From: an uncultured Prevotellaceae bacterium
Lineage (GTDB): Bacteria > Bacteroidota > Bacteroidia > Bacteroidales > Bacteroidaceae
Length of the DNA: 44,151 bases
Assembly (NCBI GenBank): GCA_902784615.1
Contig: CACZVN010000019.1
Coordinates: 1 to 44,151, forward strand
Reading direction: 5' to 3'
The notes under the pieces were generated by a model. The model was not told where the DNA came from, searched no databases, and saw only the letters and a list, made by a program, of their open reading frames with translations. Each line of letters starts with the position of its first letter. The stretch's first letter is position 1. A program made the translations under genes and the position numbers. Of this stretch, positions 23,065 to 33,003 are shown piece after piece.

Positions 23065-24474
23065 CTACAAAACAGCGTTGATGGGAGACCAGAGGAACTC
23101 CAAGAGGAGCCAGCCGTTATAGACCCAGAGATAGCAGGTGAGGGCGAGGACGGCGAGCTGGAGAGCCTGGTGACGGCTGCCACGAGCACCCCGGAAGGCA
23201 TAGCCGATGGTCAGGGGAACGACAAAGAGCCAGTGGGGCGCCATGATGAAGATCTCGTTGATGCCGAAGCCCAACACTAAGTGGATCACCATGTCGAAGC
23301 CGAAGAATGACATCGCCAGCCACAGGAAACGCGAACGGCGACCACACCAAAGGCCGATGGCCGTCAGGAGCAGGATGATGCCTTCGACGACATAACTCCA
23401 TATCCAGTCATATTTCACAAAGACGGGGCGGAACACCAAGGTATCCTCCAAGAAGTGCTGGCGATGGAACTGGATGGTCTCGCCGAAGAGATTTTCGTAG
23501 ATGGTCTGAAGACGGGAGGTCGTCACATCCGTCCACTTCCAGTAGCCCTCCTTTTTCATAGGCGTACCCGTCTTCGCAGCCTGTTCTTTCAGTCTCTCGG
23601 CACGTTTTGCCTGCTTAGCCTGGTAGATTTTCTGTTCCTCGGGTGTCATCTTGGCAACACGCTCAGCCGTCTGGCGCTCCTGCGCGATCTTGGCCTCCTG
23701 CTTCGCCTGTTCCTTCGGCTTCACGAAGACCTCGTTCTGCCACATCGCTATACCCCATAGCAGGGCGGCAGGCAGGATCACGGCCAGCAGCAGATAGGAA
23801 GGACGGAAGAAACGCCTGCCATTGACAAATAGCCCAGAGAGAAAGACCTTCACACCATTGCTCAGGGTCACGCCCGCCGTGATGACAAACAGCAACGCTG
23901 ACTGCCACCAGGTGAACTCCCTACCCTGCTGGAGGAAACGGCCAGAGACGTAGAGCGTCAGCATCAGCAGGAACATGGAAATAGTGAAATGGTCAGGCAC
24001 CAGCACGGACAGCATGATATAGGCAAAGGAGAAGTAGAAGACCGACAGCAGGACGGCATCGTAGCGTCCTAATCGGATGACCTCGTGATTGATCCTATAC
24101 AAAAAGAGGTAGGAATAGAGGGAACAAAAGATCAGGGGCAAAGCCACCAGATACTGCACACAGTTCACGCCGAAGAGGGCTGTCAGTCCCTGGTTCAACA
24201 GCCACAGCGGCCAGATCATGAAGGCCAGCAATGGATGGCGCACCACATTATAGACCGTGTCCCAGTCTGTCACGCCCAGATAGGTCAGCGGATCATAGCC
24301 CGCCAAGTGAAACTCGCGCTCAAAGACTTTCCAATAGGGGCCGAAACCCTCCTGCATGAACAGATCGTGCATGCGGTAGATAAACAGGGCGTTGAACAGC
24401 AGAATGACAACCAGTGCCACGATGGCCTGGATGCGCTCCTCAGGGCGGATCTTGAACAACTTCAAAGGATTCAT
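23065..24474 (-). CDS. Polytopic membrane protein, DUF6080-like
   Basis: 469 residues with about ten hydrophobic segments. A highly charged, Lys/Glu/Ala/Gln-rich helical insertion (about 255-310, e.g. KEQAKQEAKIAQERQTAERV) separates the membrane halves and should form a cytoplasmic or periplasmic coiled coil. I place it with the DUF6080 membrane proteins of Bacteroidales by general appearance; function unknown, a GT-C-like transferase is possible. It is the last gene of the 14-gene run and overlaps the HAD gene by 4 nt (ATGA), so translation is probably coupled. Confidence 0.65.
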   Translation of the reverse strand: MNPLKLFKIRPEERIQAIVALVVILLFNALFIYRMHDLFMQEGFGPYWKVFEREFHLAGYDPLTYLGVTDWDTVYNVVRHPLLAFMIWPLWLLNQGLTALFGVNCVQYLVALPLIFCSLYSYLFLYRINHEVIRLGRYDAVLLSVFYFSFAYIMLSVLVPDHFTISMFLLMLTLYVSGRFLQQGREFTWWQSALLFVITAGVTLSNGVKVFLSGLFVNGRRFFRPSYLLLAVILPAALLWGIAMWQNEVFVKPKEQAKQEAKIAQERQTAERVAKMTPEEQKIYQAKQAKRAERLKEQAAKTGTPMKKEGYWKWTDVTTSRLQTIYENLFGETIQFHRQHFLEDTLVFRPVFVKYDWIWSYVVEGIILLLTAIGLWCGRRSRFLWLAMSFFGFDMVIHLVLGFGINEIFIMAPHWLFVVPLTIGYAFRGARGSRHQALQLAVLALTCYLWVYNGWLLLEFLWSPINAVL

Positions 24475-25055
24475 AGGCGGAAAGGTTTATAATGGGCCTC
24501 ATCAGCAAAAGCCAGTAATTCTTTATCACCACGACTATCACCATAGGCCGTCAGATGATATTCGTGACGATCAGGATAGAGGGCAAGGATACGGCGGACT
24601 TTCTCCTCACCATAACAGTTGGGCGTCAGGAAACAGCCCGTCAGTTGTCCATTGGCCACCTCTATCTGGGTGCCAACCACCTTCACCGTAGGGAAGAAGG
24701 GCTGAACCCAGTTGTCGATGCTCGCACTGACGATGAGCACCTCCGCCCCATCGGCCTGAGCCTGCTGTAAGACCTTGACACCCTTCGGTCTCAGCAGATG
24801 AGAGTTCTCGGCCGCAAACTGTTGGCACAGGACATCGAACACGTCGAGTGACATCCCACTGAAGAAATAGGAAAACACCCGCTGCTTCGCCTTCCAGTTC
24901 GGATAAAGTCCACATTTCATCAATACCAGCAGATGGGCGTGACGCAGGAATCCCCACAGGAAGGCCCGTGTGCCTTTGGCATAACGGATAAAGGCCAACA
25001 GCGTATCACGGGTGGTCAGCGTTCCGTCGAAGTCAAAAGCAACCACCTGCTTCAT
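24471..25055 (-). CDS. HAD-IB family phosphatase
   Basis: 194 residues, cytoplasmic. HAD motif I is DFDGTLTT (residues 8-15) with the nucleophile Asp8 and acid Asp10, motif II Ser in IVSASID, a Lys in GEEKVRR and motif IV in AYGDSRGDKELL. The cap and size match the SerB-like/HAD-IB group; substrates can be phosphoserine, phosphoglycerol or lipid phosphates. Placement between an acyltransferase and a membrane protein, with 4-nt overlaps on both sides, suggests envelope lipid or glycan metabolism. Confidence 0.85.
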   Translation of the reverse strand: MKQVVAFDFDGTLTTRDTLLAFIRYAKGTRAFLWGFLRHAHLLVLMKCGLYPNWKAKQRVFSYFFSGMSLDVFDVLCQQFAAENSHLLRPKGVKVLQQAQADGAEVLIVSASIDNWVQPFFPTVKVVGTQIEVANGQLTGCFLTPNCYGEEKVRRILALYPDRHEYHLTAYGDSRGDKELLAFADEAHYKPFRL

Positions 25056-26137
25056 AGTTTAGGACTGGGTATCTGGTCGATGATTTTCTTCGCAAGCCAC
25101 GAGACAACAAGCGTCGCCACGATATAAAGCAGCAGGCCGGCGTACATATCGTCATAAAGATACGGCCGCACAAAGATCTTACGCACCAGCGGATGCATCA
25201 CGAAGATGGCGGCAGAGATACTGCCCAGCCATAAGATATAAGGCATAATCGCCTTGGGAATCAACTTCACCAGGGCAATGGTTCCCACCACGATAAGCGC
25301 AGGCACCCACAGCCACTTGTCGAAACTTAGGACGCTGAACATGAAAATACCGCCAATCATCACAACCAGTACAAGGAGATAAGCCAGCATCAGGGGCAGG
25401 CCGGAAGTGACCTTGACATGCTTCATGAACGACGGTTCAAAGCGGGCGACAAGTACACCCATACCAAAGGGCAGCAGACCACCCACGAGATTATAGCGCA
25501 GGCGCTCCAGCATCTCCATGTCATCATGACAGTACAACTGCCAAAGCCAACATACCGCCACCAGTGCTGCTACGACACCCCAGTGGCGCCAATGGTAGAA
25601 CACCAGACGATAGAGGATATAGAGTTGCAGGGTGACACTGAAATACCAATAAGGACCCGGCCATATCACCTGTGACGGATGCGGGAAGAAATTGGCATAC
25701 ATACCCAACATGGCCACCACCTCACTGGCCTGATAACGGTGCATGCCCGGGGTAAAGGCGTCGAGCATCACGAAGAGCACAAACCCCACGATGAAGATGC
25801 GGAAGAGTTTCAGATAATTATATCGGCAAAATCTCCAGACGCCCACTTCAGGCAGAGAGCCACGCTCATACTTCATCACGAGACCGAAGCCACTGAGGAA
25901 GAGGAACACAGGTACACCGTAGTGTCCGAAGAAAGAGAGCAGGTGCATGGGCAGGAACTCGTCCGGCTGCTGGATGACAGCCCAGAGCCTGTCGCACTTC
26001 CATTGCTGCCACGTGTATTCGTTCTCGCGGACGATATCCTTCAGCCAATGGCAGTAGTTATGGAGCATGATGCCGAGGATGGCTATGCCCTTCATCGCCG
26101 TACACTCTTCCCGTGTCAGAAATCTCTTACTCTCCAT
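25052..26137 (-). CDS. Membrane acyltransferase, family 3
   Basis: 361 residues, about ten membrane helices. The family marker is near the start: AMKGIAILGIMLHNYCHW with the conserved histidine. A second marker is the segment YGVPVFLFLSGFGLVMKYE. Such proteins move acetyl or other acyl groups to surface polysaccharide, lipid A or peptidoglycan. It overlaps the upstream phosphoethanolamine transferase by 11 nt and the HAD gene by 4 nt. Confidence 0.85.
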   Translation of the reverse strand: MESKRFLTREECTAMKGIAILGIMLHNYCHWLKDIVRENEYTWQQWKCDRLWAVIQQPDEFLPMHLLSFFGHYGVPVFLFLSGFGLVMKYERGSLPEVGVWRFCRYNYLKLFRIFIVGFVLFVMLDAFTPGMHRYQASEVVAMLGMYANFFPHPSQVIWPGPYWYFSVTLQLYILYRLVFYHWRHWGVVAALVAVCWLWQLYCHDDMEMLERLRYNLVGGLLPFGMGVLVARFEPSFMKHVKVTSGLPLMLAYLLVLVVMIGGIFMFSVLSFDKWLWVPALIVVGTIALVKLIPKAIMPYILWLGSISAAIFVMHPLVRKIFVRPYLYDDMYAGLLLYIVATLVVSWLAKKIIDQIPSPKL

Positions 26138-27962
26138 TTCTCTTCAGCGTGTTATAGTCTGTTGTTCCCTTCAGGATACGCGGGCGCTCACTGTTATAAT
26201 TCGGACTGATTACATTATACGCTTCACGGTAATCCTTCGTATAGATTCCACCTAAATAAAGTAACAGATGGGCCAGGCAGTCGGTCATCATCGGACGGTC
26301 TTTAGCGGCCTGTATCGCCTTCCAGCCGTAGGGGTGGTTCTCTCTATATATCGGCGAACCCCATATCCAGAACGGAATCTCGAACTCCTCACGCGCCAGA
26401 CGGTAGTCGATATTAGACGAGTGCATACGTCCATACATATATGGACGGCCATTGAAAATCTCTTCGCCGTGATCGGGCATATAGATGACCACAGCATCCT
26501 TATCGGCAAACTTCTGGGTGACGGCCACGACGATGGAGTCGTTATAGAGCACGGAGTTGTCGTAGTCGGCCACGATGAGTTTCTGTTTGTGGGTCAGGTC
26601 AGGACGGTCGTACATCGGTGCCAACAGGTGCTTGCGGGTCTTCTGCGGATAACGCTCCTTATACATCACATGCTGGCCTAACAGATGAAGGATGACCAGA
26701 TTCGCCTTGTCTTCCCGTTTCAAGGAGTCGTATTCCTCAAGCACACCCTCGTCGAACTGATGGAGGCGTGCGTTACGGGTGTCAAACTGCGCCCTGCTCA
26801 ACTCGGGATTGTTCAGGAAAAAGCCGCCGCTGAAGTCATAGACCGCCTCACCGGCTTCAGACAGGAATTGGTTGGTGATGAACGTCACGTGATAGCCCGC
26901 CTTGCGGAACACCTCGGGGAAGAGCGGACTATCGCTCCACTCCCCTGGGTCGCCAACGGTATGGAGTGACAACACGTTCTTGAACACGTAACTCGTCAGG
27001 TTCCACGGAGCCACCACATCAGTAAAGGGCACCAGACTCCCCTCCTCTGCCAAGGCCAACTGACGGGGGGTCGTCGGCATGTTATAGCCATAGAGTTGGG
27101 AATGGTGCTTGTTATAACTCTCGCCGATGATCAATACGATATTGGGCACACGGAAGGTACAACTATCGACCTGCACCTCGTTCTTCACCGTGACCAGTGT
27201 CTCCAACTGGTCCGATGCAAGGCTGTTGGCATAGAGACTGAACACCAGCCTATAGATGGGCAGGTAGAGTTCTGGCCTCGGCTTCTGCGTCAGTTGGTGC
27301 TCCACCTCGCCGATGGTCTTTTTCGTCATCAGTTTATGGATGGACTCCTTATTGTAATGGCACTCATCCCAGGCAAATATCATCAGCCAGACGATGGCAA
27401 TGCCCAAGACACACCTAGCAGCCGTTGCCAAGACGCCCATGAGTCTGGGATTCAGGGTGGGCAGGATCAGCCGTTTCCTCATGCTACGGAAGACACTGCT
27501 GAGGATGGTCCAGAGGATATGCGCCAAGAGGATGAGCAGGATATAGCCCACAGGCGACAAGAAGATGTCCCAACTAAGATAACCTGAGAGAAACTCGCCG
27601 GCCTCCTGAGGGGTGGTCTCGTTGACGAGCATCAGCATCGTCGGCGTCAGTGTCGATTCAAAGCGCACATAACAATACATATCAACGATGGCCGTACCAT
27701 AGAGAATCAAGTAGAGGGGAATCCTCACCCAGAAGCGCACCTTTCGGGGGATGAGCGCTAACAGCACACAGACGAGATAAAGGTCGAAGAAGAGTTCCGT
27801 GGCCGACAGGTCGTAAGGCTCCGGATTGTTTACGTTCAGGGGGAGCTCCACCTGTGTGCATAAGTAGCCTAAGGCAAACATAAACACGAAGAAGGCGCCG
27901 TTCTTCTCTATCGGAGCGAACAGCCATCCTATCCACTTGAATATGTTCAGTCGCTTAAGCAT
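26127..27962 (-). CDS. Phosphoethanolamine transferase (sulfatase fold)
   Basis: 611 residues. Five membrane helices occupy about 22-195; the rest is a periplasmic alkaline-phosphatase/sulfatase fold. It has NIVLIIGESYNKHHSQLYGY with Glu281 as a metal ligand, a likely nucleophile Thr323 in APWNLTSYVFKN, and VVIYMPDHGEE with Asp497-His498. This is the EptA/CptA layout; such enzymes add phosphoethanolamine to lipid A, which lowers negative charge and raises resistance to cationic peptides. A phosphoglycerol transferase is the alternative. The stop-side and start-side overlaps (11 and 8 nt) tie it into the operon. Confidence 0.83.
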   Translation of the reverse strand: MLKRLNIFKWIGWLFAPIEKNGAFFVFMFALGYLCTQVELPLNVNNPEPYDLSATELFFDLYLVCVLLALIPRKVRFWVRIPLYLILYGTAIVDMYCYVRFESTLTPTMLMLVNETTPQEAGEFLSGYLSWDIFLSPVGYILLILLAHILWTILSSVFRSMRKRLILPTLNPRLMGVLATAARCVLGIAIVWLMIFAWDECHYNKESIHKLMTKKTIGEVEHQLTQKPRPELYLPIYRLVFSLYANSLASDQLETLVTVKNEVQVDSCTFRVPNIVLIIGESYNKHHSQLYGYNMPTTPRQLALAEEGSLVPFTDVVAPWNLTSYVFKNVLSLHTVGDPGEWSDSPLFPEVFRKAGYHVTFITNQFLSEAGEAVYDFSGGFFLNNPELSRAQFDTRNARLHQFDEGVLEEYDSLKREDKANLVILHLLGQHVMYKERYPQKTRKHLLAPMYDRPDLTHKQKLIVADYDNSVLYNDSIVVAVTQKFADKDAVVIYMPDHGEEIFNGRPYMYGRMHSSNIDYRLAREEFEIPFWIWGSPIYRENHPYGWKAIQAAKDRPMMTDCLAHLLLYLGGIYTKDYREAYNVISPNYNSERPRILKGTTDYNTLKRNGE

Positions 27963-28488
27963 AGTAACCGTTCTTCTTGATCATTGCCTCCACAGTTCTC
28001 GGCACCAGTTTGCGGATGCTCTTCCCCTCGCGGATCCGCTGGCGGATCTCCGTACTGGAAATATCGATAAACCCAGGATCGCCAGGCGTCCTGGTATAGA
28101 CCACAATCTCATAGTTCGTCTTGATATCCTCGGCACGATACCAACGGTCAAAATGATCCCAGTTATCGCCTCCGATCATCAGCACGAACTCGCGGTCAGG
28201 ATAGTCTTTCGACAGTGCTTGTAGGGTGTTCCAAGTATAAGAGGGTTTGGGCAGGTGCATCTCATAGTCGCTGGCAATAATGCCCTCTTCGTTCTTCAGG
28301 GCTCTGCGCGCCATCTCAAAACGAGCCTCATCGCTGAGCAGGTCATCAGCATGCTTCAGGGGATTCAGGGGCGACACCATCAGCCATACCTCATCAAGTC
28401 CCGCCTTTTCCTTCAGTTGTCGGGCCAGCGAGATATGTCCGTTATGGATGGGGTTGAACGACCCGCCGAAGATGCCCGTCTTAATCAT
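27955..28488 (-). CDS. nadD: Nicotinate-nucleotide adenylyltransferase
   Basis: 177 residues, slightly short for the family. The nucleotidyltransferase motif GGSFNPIHNGH (8-18) and the C-terminal DISSTEIRQRIREGKS motif are complete. It makes deamido-NAD from nicotinate mononucleotide and ATP. Overlaps of 8 nt with gmk and with the phosphoethanolamine transferase gene show tight coupling. Confidence 0.93.
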   Translation of the reverse strand: MIKTGIFGGSFNPIHNGHISLARQLKEKAGLDEVWLMVSPLNPLKHADDLLSDEARFEMARRALKNEEGIIASDYEMHLPKPSYTWNTLQALSKDYPDREFVLMIGGDNWDHFDRWYRAEDIKTNYEIVVYTRTPGDPGFIDISSTEIRQRIREGKSIRKLVPRTVEAMIKKNGYYA

Positions 28489-29053
28489 TCAAGAATGTCT
28501 GTATGATCTCCAGTGCGTCAGCCTCAGCATATTCCAAGATGTCGTTGATGACCACGCGGTCGAACTTATCCGCAAAGGTCAGTTCAAACTCCGCCCTTGC
28601 GATACGCTGGTCGATGACATCAGGGGCATCCGTACCCCTGTTCTCCAGCCTACGGCGCAACTCCCGGATCGAAGGGGGCTGGATGAAGATACTCAGGGCC
28701 TTGTCGCCATAGAAGTTCTTGATATTCACGCCACCTTTCACATCGACATCGAACACCACGTTCTGTCCAGCCTCCAACTGACGCTCCACCTGTGACTTCA
28801 AGGTGCCGTAGAAACGGTTCTCATACACCTCCTCATACTCCAGGAACTCGTCGTTGTCGATTCTCTGGCGGAACTCCTCGGGGGTCAGGAAGAAATACTC
28901 CACCCCGTTCTTCTCCGTGCCTCGCGGTGCCCGTGAAGTACAGGAGATCGAGAACGCCAGATTCAGTTCCCTATGCTCCTTCATCAGCCACGAGATGATC
29001 GTGCTCTTGCCCGTCCCACTGGGAGCGGAGAAAATGATCAGTTTGCCTCTCAT
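28481..29053 (-). CDS. gmk: Guanylate kinase
   Basis: 190 residues. P-loop SAPSGTGKST near residue 9, GMP-binding segment SCTSRAPRGTEKNGVEYFF (36-54) and VFDVDVKGG (about 96-104) are all present. It phosphorylates GMP to GDP. The upstream gap to yicC is 26 bp of repeated A/G-rich AAAGGTAAAA, which serves as ribosome loading region. Confidence 0.95.
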   Translation of the reverse strand: MRGKLIIFSAPSGTGKSTIISWLMKEHRELNLAFSISCTSRAPRGTEKNGVEYFFLTPEEFRQRIDNDEFLEYEEVYENRFYGTLKSQVERQLEAGQNVVFDVDVKGGVNIKNFYGDKALSIFIQPPSIRELRRRLENRGTDAPDVIDQRIARAEFELTFADKFDRVVINDILEYAEADALEIIQTFLND

Positions 29054-29079
29054 CCTTTTACCTTTTTACTTTTTTACCT

Positions 29080-29955
29080 TTATAACGCATTTAGTACCTG
29101 TTCCTTGATCTGCTCCAGTTCGTCTTTCATCTTGACGACGATGTTCTGCATCTCGGCCTGGTTCGACTTCGAACCCGTGGTATTGATCTCACGGCCCATC
29201 TCCTGGGCGATGAAACCGAGTTTCTTACCCTGTCCTGCGGGCTCGGCCATCGTGTCGCGGAAATACTTCAGATGGTTCGTCAGGCGCTGCTTCTCCTCGC
29301 TGATGTCGAGTTTCTCGATGTAGTAGATCAACTCCTGCTCCAGACGGTTCTTGTCGTACTCCACACCAGGGATCTGCTGCAGACCGTCGATGATGCGCGC
29401 CTTGATCTTCTCCACGCGGCTCTGCTCGTAGGGCACGATCTCCGAGAGCAGCCGCTCGATGTTGTCGATCTTCTCGGCAAACTTCTTCTGCAGGGCAGCG
29501 CCCTCCTGGGTGCGGAAATCCACGAGGTTCTTCAGGGCCTCGCTCACACCACCCCTGACGGTCAGCCATTCCTCGTCGTCGAGTTCCTCCACCTCTGTCT
29601 TCGTCAGCACATCAGGCATCCTGAGCAGGGTGTAGAACCAGTCTTCAGGCACGGGGATGCCCGTCTTTTCCGAGATAGCCTTGATCTGGTTGTAGTAGTT
29701 CTCTACCAGTGCCGCATTCACGGGTGTGGCATCCACCACGGTGTCCTTCTCTATCCATACACTCATATCCACCTTACCACGGATGAGGGCCTCAGCCACC
29801 ATCTGGCGCATCTCCATCTCCTTCTCGCGGTAGAGGGGTGCGATACGGGTGTTCAGGTCAAGTTGCTTGGAGTTGAGCGACTTCACCTCCACATGGATTT
29901 TCTTGTCCTTATAGGCCACGACAGCCTTGCCGTAGCCCGTCATTGATTGTATCAT
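29080..29955 (-). CDS. yicC: YicC family endoribonuclease-like protein
   Basis: 291 residues, full length. The N-terminal MIQSMTGYGKA and the C-terminal QEMGREINTTGSKSNQAEM, followed by the helix VVKMKDELEQIKEQVLN, are family hallmarks. YicC of E. coli has been described as an RNase involved in small-RNA turnover. The pairing with gmk is common in many bacteria. Cytoplasmic. Confidence 0.92.
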   Translation of the reverse strand: MIQSMTGYGKAVVAYKDKKIHVEVKSLNSKQLDLNTRIAPLYREKEMEMRQMVAEALIRGKVDMSVWIEKDTVVDATPVNAALVENYYNQIKAISEKTGIPVPEDWFYTLLRMPDVLTKTEVEELDDEEWLTVRGGVSEALKNLVDFRTQEGAALQKKFAEKIDNIERLLSEIVPYEQSRVEKIKARIIDGLQQIPGVEYDKNRLEQELIYYIEKLDISEEKQRLTNHLKYFRDTMAEPAGQGKKLGFIAQEMGREINTTGSKSNQAEMQNIVVKMKDELEQIKEQVLNAL

Positions 29956-29982
29956 ATACCTTATAATATTACAATTATAATC

Positions 29983-30945
29983 TTACAAAGCCTCGAGCAT
30001 GCGCTTGATAACGACGGAGCAGGAGATCTCGCGATTGGCGGCCTCGGGAATAACCAGTGAGTTAGGGCTCTCGATGACATCGTCGGTCACGATGAGGTTA
30101 CGGCGTACGGGCAGACAGTGCATGAACTTACCATTGTTTGTCCATGACATATGTTCGGTGTCAACGGTCCACGACATATTTTTAGATGTAATCTTTCCGT
30201 AGTCGGCTGGGTTAGTAACACCAGGGTTACTCCAGTTCTTGGCATAGATAAAGTCGGCACCCTCGAAAGCCTTCTTCTGGTCGTACTCTACCACGGCGTT
30301 GCCCACGAACTTAGGATCGAGTTCGTAGCCCTCGGGATGGGTAATGACGAGATCGACATCGGCAGCGTTCATCCACTGGGCGAAACTATTGGGCACGGCC
30401 TGGGGCAAGGCACGGCAATGGGGTGCCCAAGTGAGCACCACCTTCGGACGAGCCACCGTCTTGTGCTCCTCGATGGTGATGAGGTCGGCAAAGGCCTGCA
30501 AGGGATGTACGGTAGCCGTCTCCATGGCGAAGACAGGACGGCCGCTGTATTTGATAAACTGCTGTAAGACAGTCTCGGCATAGTCGTACTCGCGATCCGT
30601 CAGTCCTGCGAAGGAGCGCACACCAATCAGGTCGCAGTAGCAACCCATCACAGGGATAGCCTCCAACAGGTGCTCACTCTTGTCGCCATCCATGATGACG
30701 CCACGTTCCGTCTCGAGCTTCCAGGCACCGGCATTGACGTCGAGCACGATGACGTTCATGCCTAAGTTCATGGCAGCCTTCTGCGTAGAGAGACGGGTGC
30801 GCAGGGAGTTATTGAAGAAGATCATCATCAGGGTCTTGTTCTTACCCAGATGCTGATACTTAAAACGGTCGTTCTTAATCTCAAATGCTTCGGCCATCGC
30901 CTTATCCAGCGGACCGATATCCTGTACGTTAATAAAACTCTTCAT
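29983..30945 (-). CDS. argF': N-succinylornithine carbamoyltransferase
   Basis: 320 residues. It transfers carbamoyl to an N-acylated ornithine in arginine synthesis. The carbamoyl-phosphate loop reads NNSLRTRLST (45-54) in place of the usual STRTR form, with HPLQA (about 147-151) and HCLPVRRN as in the Bacteroidetes transcarbamylases. In Bacteroides fragilis the residue after GDK (position 90) is, to my recollection, the Pro that sets succinylornithine preference over acetylornithine; here that place is Ser90 (MDGDKSEHLL). Small residues at this place are compatible with the succinyl substrate. It follows proA by 30 bp in the argD-proC-proB-proA run. Confidence 0.88.
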   Translation of the reverse strand: MKSFINVQDIGPLDKAMAEAFEIKNDRFKYQHLGKNKTLMMIFFNNSLRTRLSTQKAAMNLGMNVIVLDVNAGAWKLETERGVIMDGDKSEHLLEAIPVMGCYCDLIGVRSFAGLTDREYDYAETVLQQFIKYSGRPVFAMETATVHPLQAFADLITIEEHKTVARPKVVLTWAPHCRALPQAVPNSFAQWMNAADVDLVITHPEGYELDPKFVGNAVVEYDQKKAFEGADFIYAKNWSNPGVTNPADYGKITSKNMSWTVDTEHMSWTNNGKFMHCLPVRRNLIVTDDVIESPNSLVIPEAANREISCSVVIKRMLEAL

Positions 30946-30975
30946 ATCTCTTTATTCTTATTTCTTAAATCGTTA

Positions 30976-32217
30976 TTATGGTCTCACTTGTCCCTCGCCC
31001 TCGATGAGCCATTTGTAGGTGCAGATCTCCTCCAGCGCCATCGGACCACGCGGCCCAAGCTTCTGGGTGGAGATACCGATCTCGGCACCGAGACCAAACT
31101 GGGCACCGTCGGTAAACGAGGTGGGCGCATTCCAATAGACGCAGGCGGCATCGACATGGGCCTGGAAGGTACGGGCAGCCTGTTCGTTCATCGTGACGAT
31201 GGCCTCACTATGGCCGCTACCGTTCTCGTCGATATGGGCGATAGCCTCTTCGAGCGAGGCAACGGTCTTGATGGCGAGTTTGTAGTCCATGAACTCCGTG
31301 CCGAAACTTTCGGCCGTGGCATGCTCCAGATAAGGATATTTCCCGTCGAGGGCAGCGTATGCCTGGGCATCGGCATAGATGATGACGTTCTTCTCGGCCA
31401 TCTTCTCGCAAAGAGCGGCGAGGTCGCCAAGACGACTCTCGTGGATGAGCAGGCAGTCGAGGGCGTTACAGACAGAGACGCGGCGGGTCTTAGCGTTGTT
31501 GATGATCGCCTTGCCCATCTCCAGATCACCATCCTTATCGAAATAGGTGTTCACCACACCTGCACCCGTCTCGATGACAGGGATGCGGGCCGTATCACGT
31601 ACAAAGTCGATGAGTTTGCGGCCACCACGGGGGATACAGAGATCCACATAGCCCACGGCATTCAGCATCTCACCTGTCGCCTCATGAGTGGCGGGCAGCA
31701 AGGCCACGACATCAGGATTGATACCATACTTCTCCAGAATCTCATGGATCAGGGCCACCTCTTCGCGGTTGGAGCAGTCAGCATCCTTACCGCCTTTGAG
31801 CACACAGGCGTTGCCGCTCTTGAAACAGAGGGAGAAGACATCGAAGGTCACATTCGGACGAGCCTCGTAGATCATACCTATCACACCAAAGGGTACGGAG
31901 ACGCGACAAAGCCGCAAGCCGTTGGGCAGCGTCTTCTGCTTGGTGATATGTCCAAGGGGGGTGGGCAGGGTGGCCACGTTGCGCATGTCGGTGGCGATAC
32001 CCTCCAGACGGGCTGGCGTCAGTTGCAGACGGTCATAGAGGGGATTGGCCTTGTCCATCTTAGCCAAGTCCTCATCGTTGGCCTTCAGGATCCGTTCCTG
32101 ACTGGCGATGATAGCGTCTGCGACAGCGTTCAGGATCTCATTACGCTGTTCGTCAGTCAACAGTGCCAGACTCTTACTGGCACGTTTCACCCGTTCAAAT
32201 GTTTCTTTCAGTTGCAT
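30976..32217 (-). CDS. proA: Gamma-glutamyl phosphate reductase
   Basis: 413 residues, normal length. It reduces gamma-glutamyl phosphate to glutamate semialdehyde in proline synthesis. The catalytic Cys is in [15 protein letters not shown], with the family segments [16 protein letters not shown] and [10 protein letters not shown]. It is paired with proB, 18 bp upstream. Confidence 0.95.
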   Translation of the reverse strand: MQLKETFERVKRASKSLALLTDEQRNEILNAVADAIIASQERILKANDEDLAKMDKANPLYDRLQLTPARLEGIATDMRNVATLPTPLGHITKQKTLPNGLRLCRVSVPFGVIGMIYEARPNVTFDVFSLCFKSGNACVLKGGKDADCSNREEVALIHEILEKYGINPDVVALLPATHEATGEMLNAVGYVDLCIPRGGRKLIDFVRDTARIPVIETGAGVVNTYFDKDGDLEMGKAIINNAKTRRVSVCNALDCLLIHESRLGDLAALCEKMAEKNVIIYADAQAYAALDGKYPYLEHATAESFGTEFMDYKLAIKTVASLEEAIAHIDENGSGHSEAIVTMNEQAARTFQAHVDAACVYWNAPTSFTDGAQFGLGAEIGISTQKLGPRGPMALEEICTYKWLIEGEGQVRP

Positions 32218-32235
32218 CTTATCTGGTCTTGGTTG

Positions 32236-33003
32236 TTATACTTCAAATTCCGTATGGGGGGTCACCTCAGGCCGTTCGATGAGGTCGATGAGGATGTTCT
32301 CACGTTCACCGTTGGCGATGATCACATGAATACCTGCCTGTGAAACCTTACTGGCCGTGGTGTATTTCGAGTGCATACCACCACGTCCGAAGGCACTCTT
32401 CTCCGGCTGGATATACTCGCTGAGGTCACGGCCCGGGGCCACCTTACTGATCAGTTCCGCACTCGGATCATCGGGATGGGTCGTATAGATACCATCGATG
32501 TTCGAGAGGAGGATGAGCGTGTCAGCCTCCATCATCTGGGCAATCAGTCCAGAGAGTTCGTCGTTATCCGTGAACATCAATTCGGTGACGCTGACGGTGT
32601 CGTTCTCGTTGACGATGGGTAGCACGTCGTTCTCCAGCATCACGGTCATACAGGCCCGCTGGTTACGGTACTGCTCACCGGGCTGGAAGTTCTCCTTCAT
32701 CGTGAGCACCTGACCCACATGGATGCCGAACTCGCGGAACAGGTCGTAATAGAGTCCCACGAGTTTCACCTGTCCGACGGCAGAGAAGAGCTGGCGCTGT
32801 TCGACGGAGTCGAGATCGTGGCTGACCTTCAGTTCGCCACGTCCTGACGCCATGGCACCAGAGGAGACGAGGATCACCTCATAGCCTTCTTTCCGCAACC
32901 AGGCGATCTGATCCACCAGTGCCGACATACGGGTGACGTCGAGTTTCCCGTCCTTCCGCGTCAGCACGTTAGAGCCGACCTTTACAACGATACGTTTTTT
33001 CAT
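32236..33003 (-). CDS. proB: Glutamate 5-kinase lacking the PUA domain
   Basis: 255 residues against about 367 in E. coli: only the amino-acid-kinase domain is present. Motifs: VVKVGSNVLT at the start, VSSGAMASGRGEL, VNENDTVS (about 132-139), FTDNDELSG and AFGRGGMHSKY. It starts proline synthesis by phosphorylating glutamate. The short form without PUA is common in Bacteroidetes. Its ATG overlaps the stop of the acyl-CoA ligase gene (ATGA). Confidence 0.94.
   Translation of the reverse strand: MKKRIVVKVGSNVLTRKDGKLDVTRMSALVDQIAWLRKEGYEVILVSSGAMASGRGELKVSHDLDSVEQRQLFSAVGQVKLVGLYYDLFREFGIHVGQVLTMKENFQPGEQYRNQRACMTVMLENDVLPIVNENDTVSVTELMFTDNDELSGLIAQMMEADTLILLSNIDGIYTTHPDDPSAELISKVAPGRDLSEYIQPEKSAFGRGGMHSKYTTASKVSQAGIHVIIANGERENILIDLIERPEVTPHTEFEV

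Noticed and set aside
29054-29079. Phase-variable repeat upstream of gmk
   Set aside because: The repeated AAAGGTAAAA is an ordinary A/G-rich ribosome loading region; no unit is repeated exactly more than twice.
30850-32343. 497-codon plus-strand frame across argF', proA and proB
   Set aside because: Crosses three well-supported genes on the other strand; composition rich in His, Gly, Asp and Val as expected for an antisense shadow.
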